This document shows positions 24,395-33,511 of a DNA stretch of 64,000 nt, in pieces. The DNA is taken from positions 1,058,501 to 1,122,500 of the forward strand of contig NZ_VHJK01000001.1 of the NCBI RefSeq assembly GCF_007004095.1, in the 5' to 3' direction. Origin of the DNA: Erythrobacter insulae (GTDB taxonomy: Bacteria > Pseudomonadota > Alphaproteobacteria > Sphingomonadales > Sphingomonadaceae). The position numbers and the translations under genes were made by a program. Position 1 is the first letter of the stretch, and each line of letters starts with the position of its first letter. The notes below the pieces were generated by a model, which was not told the DNA's origin, searched no databases, and worked only from the letters and a program-made list of their open reading frames with translations.

Positions 24395-24520
24395 AATCGC
24401 CAGCTAAAGCGAATGGCGCTCAGTCTAAACCGCCACGCTCGTGATCAAGAATAAACCGGATCGCGCATGTCCGCAGTTGATCAAACAGCCGCTTGGCGCT
24501 CGAGTCAGTCATTGAAATAA

Positions 24521-24597
<77 letters not shown>

Positions 24598-24751
24598 CTG
24601 AAGCCTTGCGCATTCATTGCGCCGGCCGCGCCGATTAGCAAGGGTTGCGTTGCTTCGCCAGCCATTAATCGCGCAAAATCGTGTCGCGGTCGTTTGCGGC
24701 AAATCGCAGGCTTAACCAAAAAGCAACGACCCGCGCTGTATCTCGCCTTTC

Positions 24752-25153
24752 ATGTCAGCACTTCCACCAGAACAGATGCGCGCCATGCGTAAGTCTTCGG
24801 AACAGGCCAAGCGCCCGCTGGGATCGCTTGCGCAAAGATGGGAGGCACTGCACGAACAGGCGGCAGAGCTGGCCGGTCTGGCTCAGCTTGCACCCGAGGC
24901 GCTTTCCAGCGACCGCGATAGCTTTGCCAGTGTGCTCGGCAATTCAGACGAATGGCAGCGTGAACTGGCGTGGCAGAGCATTGAAGACATTGATGCAATG
25001 ATGCGGCCGGGTTTGACCGCTTTGAAAGTCATCACGTCGCGCGGCATGGATGCCGGCGCGCCCGCGCAGGCGCTTTGGCGTGAATTTCATTCCGCACGCG
25101 AAGGCGTGATTCGGATGCTCCAAACAGAAAGACGGGCGCAGCCCCGTACCTGA
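24752..25153 (+). CDS. Conserved-looking protein of unknown function (133 aa)
   Basis: A 133-residue protein starting at the ATG at 24752, without a signal peptide or membrane segment. Predicted mostly helical, with an Ala/Leu/Glu-rich first half ([20 protein letters not shown]) and a Trp-containing segment ([21 protein letters not shown]). Alternative ATGs exist at codons 9 and 12. It precedes the mmcB gene on the same strand by 28 bases and might be co-transcribed. I do not recognise the family. Confidence 0.6.
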   Translation: MSALPPEQMRAMRKSSEQAKRPLGSLAQRWEALHEQAAELAGLAQLAPEALSSDRDSFASVLGNSDEWQRELAWQSIEDIDAMMRPGLTALKVITSRGMDAGAPAQALWREFHSAREGVIRMLQTERRAQPRT

Positions 25154-25180
25154 TCCGATTGGCTTGACTGTGTTCGCGGT

Positions 25181-25708
25181 ATGTTCCAACCATGCCTGAT
25201 GAACTCTGCACCCCCCGATACACTTGATTCGTCTGCGACCGCTGATTCGCCCGCCACCGCCCGCGATGTGGCACGCGGCATTATGCGTTTGTTTGCCCGC
25301 AACGACATCTGGTGCCTGCCAGAGGTTGCCCTGCCCAATGGCAGACGCGCCGATTTGATGGGTGTCGATGCCAAAGGGCTGATTGTGATTGTCGAGATCA
25401 AAGTCGCACGCGGGGACTTGCTTGGCGATTCCAAATGGCCCGATTATCTCGATTATTGCGACCGGTTTTTCTGGGGCGTCTCCCCCGCTCTGGATCGCGG
25501 CCCTCTGAATGGGGAGGCTTACAAGCCGGATAGCTGCGGCGTGATTGTGGGCGATGGCTATGATGCTGAAATTCTGCGCCATGCGCCGCTGGATCCGCTC
25601 GCCCCGGCGCGCCGCAAGGCCCAGATGGAACGCCTCGCGCGAATGGCGATGCGGCGGCACACCGCAACGCTCGATCCGCATTGCAATGATCCGGTAAATG
25701 CGGGTTAG
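25181..25708 (+). CDS. mmcB: MmcB-family DNA repair protein
   Basis: A 175-residue cytosolic protein of the MmcB group, linked in alphaproteobacteria to survival after mitomycin C damage. Its core has the restriction-nuclease-like arrangement: ARDVARGIMRLFAR, then RADLMGVDAKGLIVIVEIKV, in which Asp (RADLMG) and Glu-x-Lys (VEIK) fit a PD-(D/E)xK site, followed by DSKWPDYLDYCDRFFWGVS. The start is uncertain: ATG 25181 gives the full frame, and ATG 25199 is also possible; the conserved part begins about residue 28. It follows the 24752 gene closely. Confidence 0.85.
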   Translation: MFQPCLMNSAPPDTLDSSATADSPATARDVARGIMRLFARNDIWCLPEVALPNGRRADLMGVDAKGLIVIVEIKVARGDLLGDSKWPDYLDYCDRFFWGVSPALDRGPLNGEAYKPDSCGVIVGDGYDAEILRHAPLDPLAPARRKAQMERLARMAMRRHTATLDPHCNDPVNAG

Positions 25709-25747
25709 GGCTATGTCAGGCGGCGCTTCTAAGTCATAGTCGGTGAT

Positions 25748-26518
25748 ATGCTGCCTGCCGACACGCCCGTTTTGCTTGCTCTACTGATCGTAAGCATCGC
25801 CACATCGGGGATCGTCGCGCTTCGGTATTTTGCATCAAGCGGACTGTTCGCATGGCTGACGCGCCACGTGCGACCCGGCCTGTATGATGGACAGCGCGCG
25901 CAAATTGCCCGCGAAATCCGTTGGTCATTGATCGCCACGCTTATTTACGGCGCGCCCGCAGGCATTGTCCTTTGGGGGTGGAATCATTGGGGCTGGACGC
26001 AGATTTATGCCGATTTTGGCGCCTATCCGCTGTGGTATCTGCCGCTATCCGTGCTCATCTACCTGTTTGTTCAGGACACCTGGTTTTACTGGACCCACCG
26101 CGCGATGCACGCGCCGAAGCTATTTCGCATCCTTCACAAGGTTCATCACAACAGCCGCCCGCCGACAGCGTGGACAGCGATGAGCTTTCATTGGTCCGAA
26201 TCCCTGATCGGTGCAGTTCTGATCCCGGCTGCGGTGTTTTTCATTCCTATCCACCTGTCGATGCTGGCCGCAGTGGTGACGATTGCGACGATAATGGGTG
26301 TGACCAACCATATGGGGTGGGAGATCTTTCCGCGCATTCTTGTTCATTCTGCGTTGGGTCGCTGGGTGATAACTGCCAGTCATCATGAAAAGCATCACGA
26401 GGAGTTTCGATGCAATTTCGGCCTATATTTTCGATTTTGGGATCGCCTTTGCGGGACCGATCGCGGCCTCTCCGCGCGTCTCGCACGCAGCGCGGCGCAG
26501 GGAAACGTTCCGGCATGA
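25748..26518 (+). CDS. Sterol desaturase / fatty acid hydroxylase family membrane protein
   Basis: A 256-residue integral membrane di-iron enzyme. Hydrophobic helices (about residues 5-23, 58-77, 96-112, 155-178) surround three His clusters typical of the family: HRAMH, HKVHHNSRPP and HHEKHHEEFRCNFG. The C-terminal Asn/Phe run after the last cluster is also standard. Members hydroxylate or desaturate sterols, fatty acids or carotenoids; the substrate here is open. Its stop codon overlaps the start of the DUF2141 gene by ATGA. Confidence 0.88.
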   Translation: MLPADTPVLLALLIVSIATSGIVALRYFASSGLFAWLTRHVRPGLYDGQRAQIAREIRWSLIATLIYGAPAGIVLWGWNHWGWTQIYADFGAYPLWYLPLSVLIYLFVQDTWFYWTHRAMHAPKLFRILHKVHHNSRPPTAWTAMSFHWSESLIGAVLIPAAVFFIPIHLSMLAAVVTIATIMGVTNHMGWEIFPRILVHSALGRWVITASHHEKHHEEFRCNFGLYFRFWDRLCGTDRGLSARLARSAAQGNVPA

Positions 26519-26964
26519 TGCGCGGTTTCAGACGCGCCCTGATACTGGGCGGCGGCGCTGCTGTCACAGCCATGGCGGCCCCTGCCGCTGCGAATGAAGT
26601 CACCATCACCGTGACTGATCTGCGTTCCAGCGAAGGGGTAGTGCGGGCCTGCATGACCACGGTCGAAAAGATATTCCCCAAATGCATCAAGGATCCCGAT
26701 TCGCACCGCACTGTCGTGCCTGCAAACGGCACGGTCACGATCCGGTTCAAGGGCGTAAAACCGGGCAAATATGCGATCGCGCTGCTCCATGATGAAAACA
26801 ACAATGGCAAAGCGGACCGTGCGCTCGGCATGATGCCGAAAGAGGGGTACGGTTTTTCACGTGACGCCAAAGTGCGTATGAGCCCGCCCAAATTCGAAGA
26901 CGCCGTGTTCGAGTTAGGCCAGCAGCCGAAAACCCTTACCATCAAAATGCGGTATTTCCTGTAA
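26515..26964 (+). CDS. Secreted DUF2141 protein, second copy
   Basis: A 149-residue exported protein. The ATG at 26515 overlaps the preceding stop codon (ATGA), and a second ATG follows at once; the frame upstream is shadow of the desaturase gene. A signal peptide of about 26 residues (ending APAAANE) precedes one DUF2141 domain with EVTITVTDLRSSEGVVRACM, the loop ALLHDENNNGKAD and the end GFSRDAKVRMSPPKFEDAVF. Function unknown. The coupling to the desaturase-family gene suggests a related role, for instance in envelope lipid or pigment handling, but this is inference. Confidence 0.8.
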   Translation: MMRGFRRALILGGGAAVTAMAAPAAANEVTITVTDLRSSEGVVRACMTTVEKIFPKCIKDPDSHRTVVPANGTVTIRFKGVKPGKYAIALLHDENNNGKADRALGMMPKEGYGFSRDAKVRMSPPKFEDAVFELGQQPKTLTIKMRYFL

Positions 26965-27196
26965 TCACCCGGGCGTGCAGGCGGCACTGCGCCTGAATGA
27001 CGCCGCCGCGCAAACCGGGCGGTGTCACCCGATTGGCGGCATGCACTCTCACCGCAAATAGGGTGACGCCGATCAGGCAGGCCCGCTGGATGAACGAGCC
27101 GGAACGGCACTTTTCCGCCAAGCACTTAACGGGATGTTTACCACACAGCGCCACAACCCGTCCTCGTAACCGTTAAATAAGGGGCGTGTTAGGGCT

Positions 27197-29161
27197 ATGG
27201 ATAATCTGCGGGGCACTTTTGATTCCAGTAATCCGGTCGGTGACGATCAGGACTGGGACGCCCACGACGAAGACGTAGCGCGTGAATTGCCGCCTCAAGC
27301 AATTGGCCAGGATGAACGCCGCATGCAGGTGCGCGCCTACAATCACTGGGCCAGCCTGCTGGGCGACAACACATTCCCGTCAATTGAGGATCTCGAGCCG
27401 CACAATCTTGATGATTTCGGCCCCAACAGCGTGCTGCTGGATTTTTCGGTCGGGATCGAAGATCCGGCTGTGCAATTCCTGGGGCATACGCTGGCGCAGG
27501 AATGCGGCACTGACGGTTCCATCAAACAGCTTTCAGACGTGCCGCCGCGCTCGCTTTTGAGCCGGATCACCGATCATTACATGCAAATTCTCGCCAATCA
27601 GGCGCCAATCGGTTTCGAAGCCGAATTTGTAAACCAGCGCGGATCCTCGATCATGTATCGCGGGATCCTGTTGCCGTTTTCGAGCAATGATGAGACGATT
27701 GATTTCATCTACGGTGTCATCAATTGGAAAGAGATCGCCGATCAGGTGACCTCTGATGAGCTGCTGCTGGAAATTGACCAAGCGCTTGAGCTGGACGAAG
27801 AACCAGTCGAAGACGAAGACGAGCCTCAAAAGCATCACGCCGATCCCTTTGTTGCAGCCCCCAGCGCCGATATTTTCGAGCTTGGTGCGGATGCCGAAGT
27901 CGGCAAAGCCGATCCGGGTGAAACCGAAGGTCTCGAAGCCGGTTCTGACGACAATGTCGCATCACTCGGTTCCGATCAGGACGCGGGATATTCAAGCCCG
28001 ACCGATGAAAACGATCTGCCGGTGCCCGATTTCGGTCAGTATTCGCTCGACGATCCTGACGAAGACGAGGAAGACGAAGACGAGGAAGAACTTGGCGCGG
28101 GCTACAGTTTTGCATCGCTATCTGATTACCTTGAAACGCCCGTCAAAAAGGCAATCGACCTGGACGCAGAGCATTTTGATGCCTCGGATTATCAGGCCGA
28201 ATACCGCGAAGACCAACCGGAAAACGCCAATCCCGAAGCCGCGTATTATTCGGCGCTTTCGGATGAGCCCGTTGATGAAGACATGCCGGCAGAGCCAAAG
28301 GCAAAGCAGCCGCTCGATCTGAGCCGCTTTGCCGAACCGCAAGACATCGCAGAGCCAGATGAAGGCCCCGTCGAACATGACGTAAACACCGAAAATGAAG
28401 AGGCCGCGCAGCAACCAGCCGAAGAGCCAGCCGAAGAAACGGCTCCGCAGCCCGCAACCGAAGATGCTGTGCCAGAAGAGCCGGTTGCCGAGCTTCAGGT
28501 TCCCATTGCCGCTGCATCAGACGATTTTGTCCCGGACCACGTCATGGATGACGACACGGCCGGACTGTATGACTTCCTCGCCTCTGCGCGCGAACTTGCG
28601 CAAGCCGCGAATGTCACCGAAGATCGCAGCCGCGCCGCGCTTTATGCCGCTGTTGGCCGCGCTTATGATTTCTCACTCGCTGCAAAGGCATCGCCGCAGG
28701 AATACAGCGAACTGTTGGAGGATAGCGGGCTAAGCGTTCAGGAACGCGCCCCTATGACCCCGGTGGTCAAACTCGTTTTTGGCAGCAATTACGACAAAAC
28801 CCGCCTGACCGAATATGCCGCCGTTCTGGCGCATGCGCACCGCATCGATCTGGACCGCGGCGCGCTGGCGGAATTCCTCGAAGACGCCGATGGCGGTCTG
28901 AAAGGCGTAGTCGCAGCAGAGCGCCGCTTGCGCCGCGAGGAATCGGGCAAATCGGTTGAGCCGGCTGATGAAGTTCGCCGTGCCCTCGCTAAAAAGCTGC
29001 GGGAACTGGAAGAGCTGACGTTCGAAGCGCTTTCAGGTGACGGCGCGGAATTTTCGCTGGTCGTGGTCCGCCGCGATGGCGATGGCGGCGTTGCGATGAT
29101 CGGCGAGATTGACGATGATATTCCGATGATCGAACGCGCTGCGAAAAAGCTGGTCGGGTAG
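27197..29161 (+). CDS. PAS-like domain protein with long acidic middle region
   Basis: A 654-residue cytosolic protein in three parts. Residues about 45-185 resemble the PAS_5-like fold of alphaproteobacterial proteins (NHWASLLGDNTFPSIEDLEP; LLPFSSNDETIDFIYGVINW). The middle (about 195-445) is low complexity and strongly acidic, with a DPDEDEEDEDEEELG stretch and many Pro-Ala-Glu repeats. The last 200 residues form an ordered domain starting DTAGLYDFLASARELAQAAN and ending IPMIERAAKKLVG. No signal peptide or membrane segment. It stands alone. I cannot assign a function; a scaffold or signalling role is only suggested by the layout. Confidence 0.65.
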   Translation: MDNLRGTFDSSNPVGDDQDWDAHDEDVARELPPQAIGQDERRMQVRAYNHWASLLGDNTFPSIEDLEPHNLDDFGPNSVLLDFSVGIEDPAVQFLGHTLAQECGTDGSIKQLSDVPPRSLLSRITDHYMQILANQAPIGFEAEFVNQRGSSIMYRGILLPFSSNDETIDFIYGVINWKEIADQVTSDELLLEIDQALELDEEPVEDEDEPQKHHADPFVAAPSADIFELGADAEVGKADPGETEGLEAGSDDNVASLGSDQDAGYSSPTDENDLPVPDFGQYSLDDPDEDEEDEDEEELGAGYSFASLSDYLETPVKKAIDLDAEHFDASDYQAEYREDQPENANPEAAYYSALSDEPVDEDMPAEPKAKQPLDLSRFAEPQDIAEPDEGPVEHDVNTENEEAAQQPAEEPAEETAPQPATEDAVPEEPVAELQVPIAAASDDFVPDHVMDDDTAGLYDFLASARELAQAANVTEDRSRAALYAAVGRAYDFSLAAKASPQEYSELLEDSGLSVQERAPMTPVVKLVFGSNYDKTRLTEYAAVLAHAHRIDLDRGALAEFLEDADGGLKGVVAAERRLRREESGKSVEPADEVRRALAKKLRELEELTFEALSGDGAEFSLVVVRRDGDGGVAMIGEIDDDIPMIERAAKKLVG

Positions 29162-29272
29162 ACTGTCACGCTTTTTCCTCAGGCAAAGATCCGATTTTGC
29201 CCATTGCATTGTTCCCCCGAACGCGAGAACGGATGATACCGCCGCGCGTACGGTTCGGTGAAAGGCAGCACA

Positions 29273-30232
29273 ATGACAGCGAAAAGGATGCGCCGGATGG
29301 CTTTATGGACGCTCGGCACACTCGTTCTGGTCGGAATAATCGGCGCGTTGGCGCTGCAATATGCGATTTCACAGAATGGCCCCGCCGTGCTTAGCGCGGT
29401 TGACCGGATCACCGGAGGCGAAAGCGGCGCAAAACAACTGGCGCTGGTTTCGACCGGCGATCACCCGCAGCAAAAACTGGTGGTCTGGGGCCCCGAAACA
29501 CACAGCCCCGGCAACGCTGCGCGTCCGGTCATGGTGTTTGTTCATGGCGGCAGCTGGCGATCAGGCGATCCCGAAGACTATGACTTCGTCGGTCGGGCTT
29601 TCGCCCGCCTCGGCTATATCGTCGTGCTTGGTGGTTACCGGCTCGAAGAGGCAGGCAAATATCCCGCAATGCTGACCGATACGGCCAGCGTCATCGGCTG
29701 GACCCACCGCACAATCACGCAATATGGCGGCGATCCCCAACGCATTGTGATTACAGGGCATTCTGCCGGTGCCTATAATGTCGTGATGACCGCGCTGCGC
29801 GATCAATGGCTCGCAGGCGAAGGCCTGTCGGCGCGCGACATTTCCGGCGTTATCGGCCTGTCGGGGCCGTACGATTTTTATCCATTCGACAGCGATTCCA
29901 CTATCGCGGCCTTTGGCGAGGCTGCGGATGCAGAGGCCACTCAGCCGATCAACCATTTGCGCGCCGATGCGCCGCCCATGTTGTTCATTCACGGCGAGAA
30001 AGACACTTTGGTCAAACCCCGCAACAGCCGCATTCTGGCTACACAGCTGACTGCGGCCAACGGTATTGCCGACACGCGTTTGTATCCCGACATGGAGCAC
30101 AATGATCCGCTTATCTCGCTTGCCGCGCCATGGCGATCGCGCCGCGATGTGGCGAGGCAGATGGACGAATTCGCTGCCAAAGTGACTTCGGCGGACACGG
30201 TTTCAGTTCCCGTTCAGGCGCGAACGCGTTAG
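29273..30232 (+). CDS. Membrane-anchored alpha/beta hydrolase (esterase-like)
   Basis: A 319-residue protein with one N-terminal membrane helix (about residues 9-29) and an alpha/beta hydrolase domain facing the periplasm. The oxyanion motif is VMVFVHGGSW and the nucleophile elbow GHSAGAYN; acid and base residues are likely in HGEKDTLV and MEHNDPL. Esterases of the HGG type match this pattern. The ATG at 29273 has AAAGG eight bases before it and is preferred to 29258. It ends eight bases before the likely start of the M48 peptidase gene. Substrate unknown. Confidence 0.8.
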   Translation: MTAKRMRRMALWTLGTLVLVGIIGALALQYAISQNGPAVLSAVDRITGGESGAKQLALVSTGDHPQQKLVVWGPETHSPGNAARPVMVFVHGGSWRSGDPEDYDFVGRAFARLGYIVVLGGYRLEEAGKYPAMLTDTASVIGWTHRTITQYGGDPQRIVITGHSAGAYNVVMTALRDQWLAGEGLSARDISGVIGLSGPYDFYPFDSDSTIAAFGEAADAEATQPINHLRADAPPMLFIHGEKDTLVKPRNSRILATQLTAANGIADTRLYPDMEHNDPLISLAAPWRSRRDVARQMDEFAAKVTSADTVSVPVQARTR

Positions 30233-30240
30233 CACGCTGT

Positions 30241-31623
30241 ATGATGCGACCGCTCCAACATATCTCGTTCCCGCGCTTTTGCGCGTATTGCCTGGCGCTT
30301 CTCGCCAGCAGCCTGATCACGCTCAATCCGGCGGCGGCGCAATCCATCTTGCGCGATGCCGAGACAGAGGCATTGTTGCGCGACATGACAGCGCCCCTGG
30401 TCGAGGCGTCCGAGCTGGAGCCGGGCAATGTCGATATCGTTCTTATCAATGACCCCTCGATCAACGCTTTCGTTGCGGGCGGTCAGGTTGTGTATGTGCA
30501 CGCCGGACTGATCAACGCGGCGGAAACGGCCAACGAAGTTCAAGGCGTCATCGCCCACGAACTTGGCCATATCACCGCCGGTCACGTTGTGCGTTTTGGT
30601 GAACGGACCACGGCCGCAAACGGGATCAGCATCCTTTCGCTTTTGATTGGCGTGGGCGCGGCCCTTGCCGGAGCAGGCGATGCCGCCATTGGCGCGCTTA
30701 TGGCCGGTCAACGCGCCGCGCTGGGCAGCTTCCTTGCGTTTAACCGTAATCAGGAAGCCTCCACCGACCTTGCCGGCGCGCGGTATCTATCCGGTGCAGG
30801 AATTTCCGGTCGCGGGATGCTGACATTTTTTGATCGTCTGCGCGATCTTGAGATTCGCCGCGGTTACAGTCAGGGCGATGATGCGGCATATACGCGGACC
30901 CACCCGCTTTCAGGGGATCGGATCCAGACGCTGCGCGGCCTGTTGCAGGAAGACCCATCGTGGTCGAAACCCGATGATGCCGAATTGCAGGAGCGATTCC
31001 TGCGGGTGCGCGCGAAATTGTATGGCTATCTGGCAGAGCCGCAGCGCACTTTGAATGCCTATCCCGAAACAGATACCAGCGATCCGGCGCGCTATGCGCG
31101 GGCCTATGCCTATCACAAGGATGCGCAGATAGATAAAGCGCTGGCAGAGGCCGAGACATTACTCGCGGGCGAACCTGAAAATCCGTATTACCTCGAAGTG
31201 AAAGGGCAGATCCTGTTGGAATCGGGCCGTCCAGAGGACGCTCTTGTCCCTCTGCGCAGAGCGACCGATCTGACGCTGAACCAGCCGCTGATCGCGGGGA
31301 TGTTTGGACATGCCCTGATCGCGACAGAGGATAAGGAAAACTATGCCGAGGCGGAAAGAGTGCTGCGCGCTGCCGTGGCCAAAGACCGCTTCAATCCGTT
31401 TGCATGGTATCAACTGGGCGTGGTCTACGCCGCGAAAGGCGATATTCCGCGCGCCAAATTGGCCAGCGCGGAACAACAGGTGATGAACCGCAATTATCCT
31501 CAGGCGCTGCGCAACGCACAAGCCGCCGAAGCCGCGCTGCCAGTGGGATCGCCCGATTGGCTACGCGCTCAGGATGTTGCCTTACAGGCGCGATCAGAGC
31601 TGGAGCAGCTGCGGGATCGGTAA
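30241..31623 (+). CDS. Periplasmic M48 metalloprotease with TPR repeats (BepA-like)
   Basis: A 460-residue exported zinc protease. Signal peptide about residues 1-33 (ending AAAQS). The catalytic motif HELGH lies near residue 105 and the third ligand is in the EASTDLAGARYL segment. The second half holds TPR-like helices (ALAEAETLLAGEPENPYYLE onward). BepA-type proteins degrade or assist misassembled outer-membrane proteins, so a similar quality-control job is likely. Starts at ATG 30241 (or the next codon, 30244). The stop codon lies inside the first unit of a 14-bp tandem repeat. Confidence 0.88.
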   Translation: MMRPLQHISFPRFCAYCLALLASSLITLNPAAAQSILRDAETEALLRDMTAPLVEASELEPGNVDIVLINDPSINAFVAGGQVVYVHAGLINAAETANEVQGVIAHELGHITAGHVVRFGERTTAANGISILSLLIGVGAALAGAGDAAIGALMAGQRAALGSFLAFNRNQEASTDLAGARYLSGAGISGRGMLTFFDRLRDLEIRRGYSQGDDAAYTRTHPLSGDRIQTLRGLLQEDPSWSKPDDAELQERFLRVRAKLYGYLAEPQRTLNAYPETDTSDPARYARAYAYHKDAQIDKALAEAETLLAGEPENPYYLEVKGQILLESGRPEDALVPLRRATDLTLNQPLIAGMFGHALIATEDKENYAEAERVLRAAVAKDRFNPFAWYQLGVVYAAKGDIPRAKLASAEQQVMNRNYPQALRNAQAAEAALPVGSPDWLRAQDVALQARSELEQLRDR

Positions 31624-31659
31624 TGCGATCACGGTAATGCGGTCACGGTAATGCAATCA
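31618..31659. repeat. Three tandem copies of a 14-bp unit
   Basis: CGGTAATGCGATCA (31618-31631), CGGTAATGCGGTCA (31632-31645) and CGGTAATGCAATCA (31646-31659) follow each other without gaps, with a degenerate CGATGAGG after them. The unit overlaps the stop codon of the M48 gene. Copy-number variation by slippage is likely. Confidence 0.9.
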
Positions 31660-31706
31660 CGATGAGGCGCTGGCATTTTGAATAGGCCGCGTTAGTACTC
31701 AATTTC

Positions 31707-32408
31707 ATGGAAAACAGTTTGCGAAATTCGCTTCTCACCGCGCTTTTGGCGCTCGTATTTGGCTTTCTGGGCGCTGCGGCTTGGTCCTATTCCGGGCTGG
31801 CTGACAATCGCACGCGAACATACCTGCTGGATAATCCTGCAATTCTCGAAGATATGGCGATGGCCTTGCAAGACGAGCAAGCGCGCGATCGCATCTCTCA
31901 AGCCGGCGAAGACATTTATGCGGCATTTCCCGGCGCGGTCATGGGCAATCCCGCAGGATCGAAAACTCTGGTCGAGTTCACCGATTACAATTGCCCCTAT
32001 TGCGAAGCGAGCCTGGCCGATGTGAACCGTTTGATCGCGGAAGACCCCGATCTGAAGGTTGTGATGCGCGAATGGCCCATCTTCGAAGGCAGCGACGGCG
32101 CCGCCCGCATGGCGCTCGCCGCAGGAATGCAAGGCAAATACACCGCGTTTCACGAAGCCATGTTCAAACTTGGCCCGACCACTCCCGAAGCCATCGAAGC
32201 CGCCGCGATTGAGGCCGGATTGGACATCGAACGCGCACGCAGCGATGCCGCATCGGATGCGGTATCGATCGAGATCGCCAAAAATCTCAGCCTCGCCCAG
32301 GCGCTCGGCTTTAGCGGAACCCCCGCCTGGGTCGCCGGAGACAAAGCAATCGGCGGAATGGTTGGATATGACGCGCTGAAAGAGGCGCTCGACGAAATCG
32401 GCAGCTGA
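31707..32408 (+). CDS. DsbA-family thiol-disulfide protein
   Basis: A 233-residue protein with an N-terminal membrane anchor or uncleaved signal (about residues 8-28), and a thioredoxin-fold domain in the periplasm. The active site is NCPYCEAS (first Cys near residue 96), and the cis-Pro loop is FSGTPAWV. A helical insertion lies between, as in DsbA/ScsC. It should oxidise or reshuffle cysteines, for example in exported proteins, including the Cys-containing pilins or peptide F, although that link is inference. Its stop overlaps the start of the next gene (TGATG). Confidence 0.88.
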   Translation: MENSLRNSLLTALLALVFGFLGAAAWSYSGLADNRTRTYLLDNPAILEDMAMALQDEQARDRISQAGEDIYAAFPGAVMGNPAGSKTLVEFTDYNCPYCEASLADVNRLIAEDPDLKVVMREWPIFEGSDGAARMALAAGMQGKYTAFHEAMFKLGPTTPEAIEAAAIEAGLDIERARSDAASDAVSIEIAKNLSLAQALGFSGTPAWVAGDKAIGGMVGYDALKEALDEIGS

Positions 32409-33427
32409 TGGCTCGGCGTGTGCTTGACGCTTGGCGATGGCTGACCGGGTGCGCTCTTGCCGCGATGTTGGCCAGCCCGGCTGCTGCTTCAGCGCCTGAT
32501 CCCGCCGATGTCGATTTGTCCGCCGAACGCGCGGCCATCGCCAGATTTCAAGACGCGGACCAACTGCTTCAGGATATTGGCTGGCGGCTGGTGCGCGGCA
32601 ATGCCGATTTCTGCCCTGACCCGCGCCCTTCGATCGGGCTGCAATTGCAGGATCTGGCCAGTTACGGAGAGCCCGATATCGCCCGCGCGGCTTTGGGTTT
32701 GGAGCGTGATTTTGCCGTGCAGACCGCGGCACGCGGTTCGCCCGCCGCACTCGAAGGCGCATTTGCACGTAATCGAGAGATCACACGCATTGGCGATACA
32801 GACCCGAATGCATTGAAAGCAGGCGCGCGGCTCGAATGGAAACGTCTGGTACAGGTGCATGATGCGATTGACGGCGCATTGAAAGCGGATGGCAGCACGC
32901 GCTTTACGTTCGGCGATGGCAGCACAGCCGCGCCGCAAGCCGTAAGCGTTTGCCAGACCCGTTTTGAACTCTCCAACGAAGGCGAACGCGCGGTCGCCGA
33001 TGGCAAACGCGTGGTGATTGGCGCTCGGTTCGATGGTTTTGCGCTTGGCGAAGGCTTGCTTGCAGCGGCAATTGCGCATGAACTTGCACACAATCTGCTT
33101 GCGCATCGCGATTGGCTGGATCGCAATGGCAGAAAACGCCGCAATATTCGCGCAACCGAGCGCGAAGCGGACCGCCTGATGCCGTGGCTGCTCGCCAATG
33201 CCGGATATGACCCGGCCGCAGCCGCGCAGTTTTTTCGCGAGTACAAACCCCAGAATGGCGGCGCATTCCTGCTGCGCGGTTCGCACGACCAATGGCAAGA
33301 CCGCGCAGAGGCTGTCGAAACGCAATCGGAGCGGATTTCCGCTTTGCGCAAAGCCGGTGAGCGGCCCGATTGGTCGGTGCATGTTGGCCGCCTGATCGAC
33401 CCGGATAAAGGCCGCGCCAAACCGTAA
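32408..33427 (+). CDS. Exported M48-like metallopeptidase with HELAH motif
   Basis: A 339-residue protein with a signal peptide (about residues 1-28, ending AAASA). The zinc motif is AIAHELAHNLLAH near residue 223, and EREADRLMPWLL downstream gives a third ligand, as in M48-type peptidases. The first 200 residues, with two Cys, match no motif I know. The gene overlaps the end of the DsbA-family gene by one base, so the two are probably translated together; disulfide formation in this protein by its neighbour is possible. Confidence 0.7.
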   Translation: MARRVLDAWRWLTGCALAAMLASPAAASAPDPADVDLSAERAAIARFQDADQLLQDIGWRLVRGNADFCPDPRPSIGLQLQDLASYGEPDIARAALGLERDFAVQTAARGSPAALEGAFARNREITRIGDTDPNALKAGARLEWKRLVQVHDAIDGALKADGSTRFTFGDGSTAAPQAVSVCQTRFELSNEGERAVADGKRVVIGARFDGFALGEGLLAAAIAHELAHNLLAHRDWLDRNGRKRRNIRATEREADRLMPWLLANAGYDPAAAAQFFREYKPQNGGAFLLRGSHDQWQDRAEAVETQSERISALRKAGERPDWSVHVGRLIDPDKGRAKP

Positions 33428-33511
33428 TCCTGCGCCAAAACGGTGCGGGAATACGCCGACATCCGTAAAATCCGCTGCTAAGCTTGCAAAATTGGGCTAT
33501 GGCATAATCAT

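Noticed and set aside
31692-32768. Minus-strand open frame (358 codons) opposite the DsbA-family gene
   Set aside because: Shadow of two clear plus-strand genes; no similarity and skewed composition.
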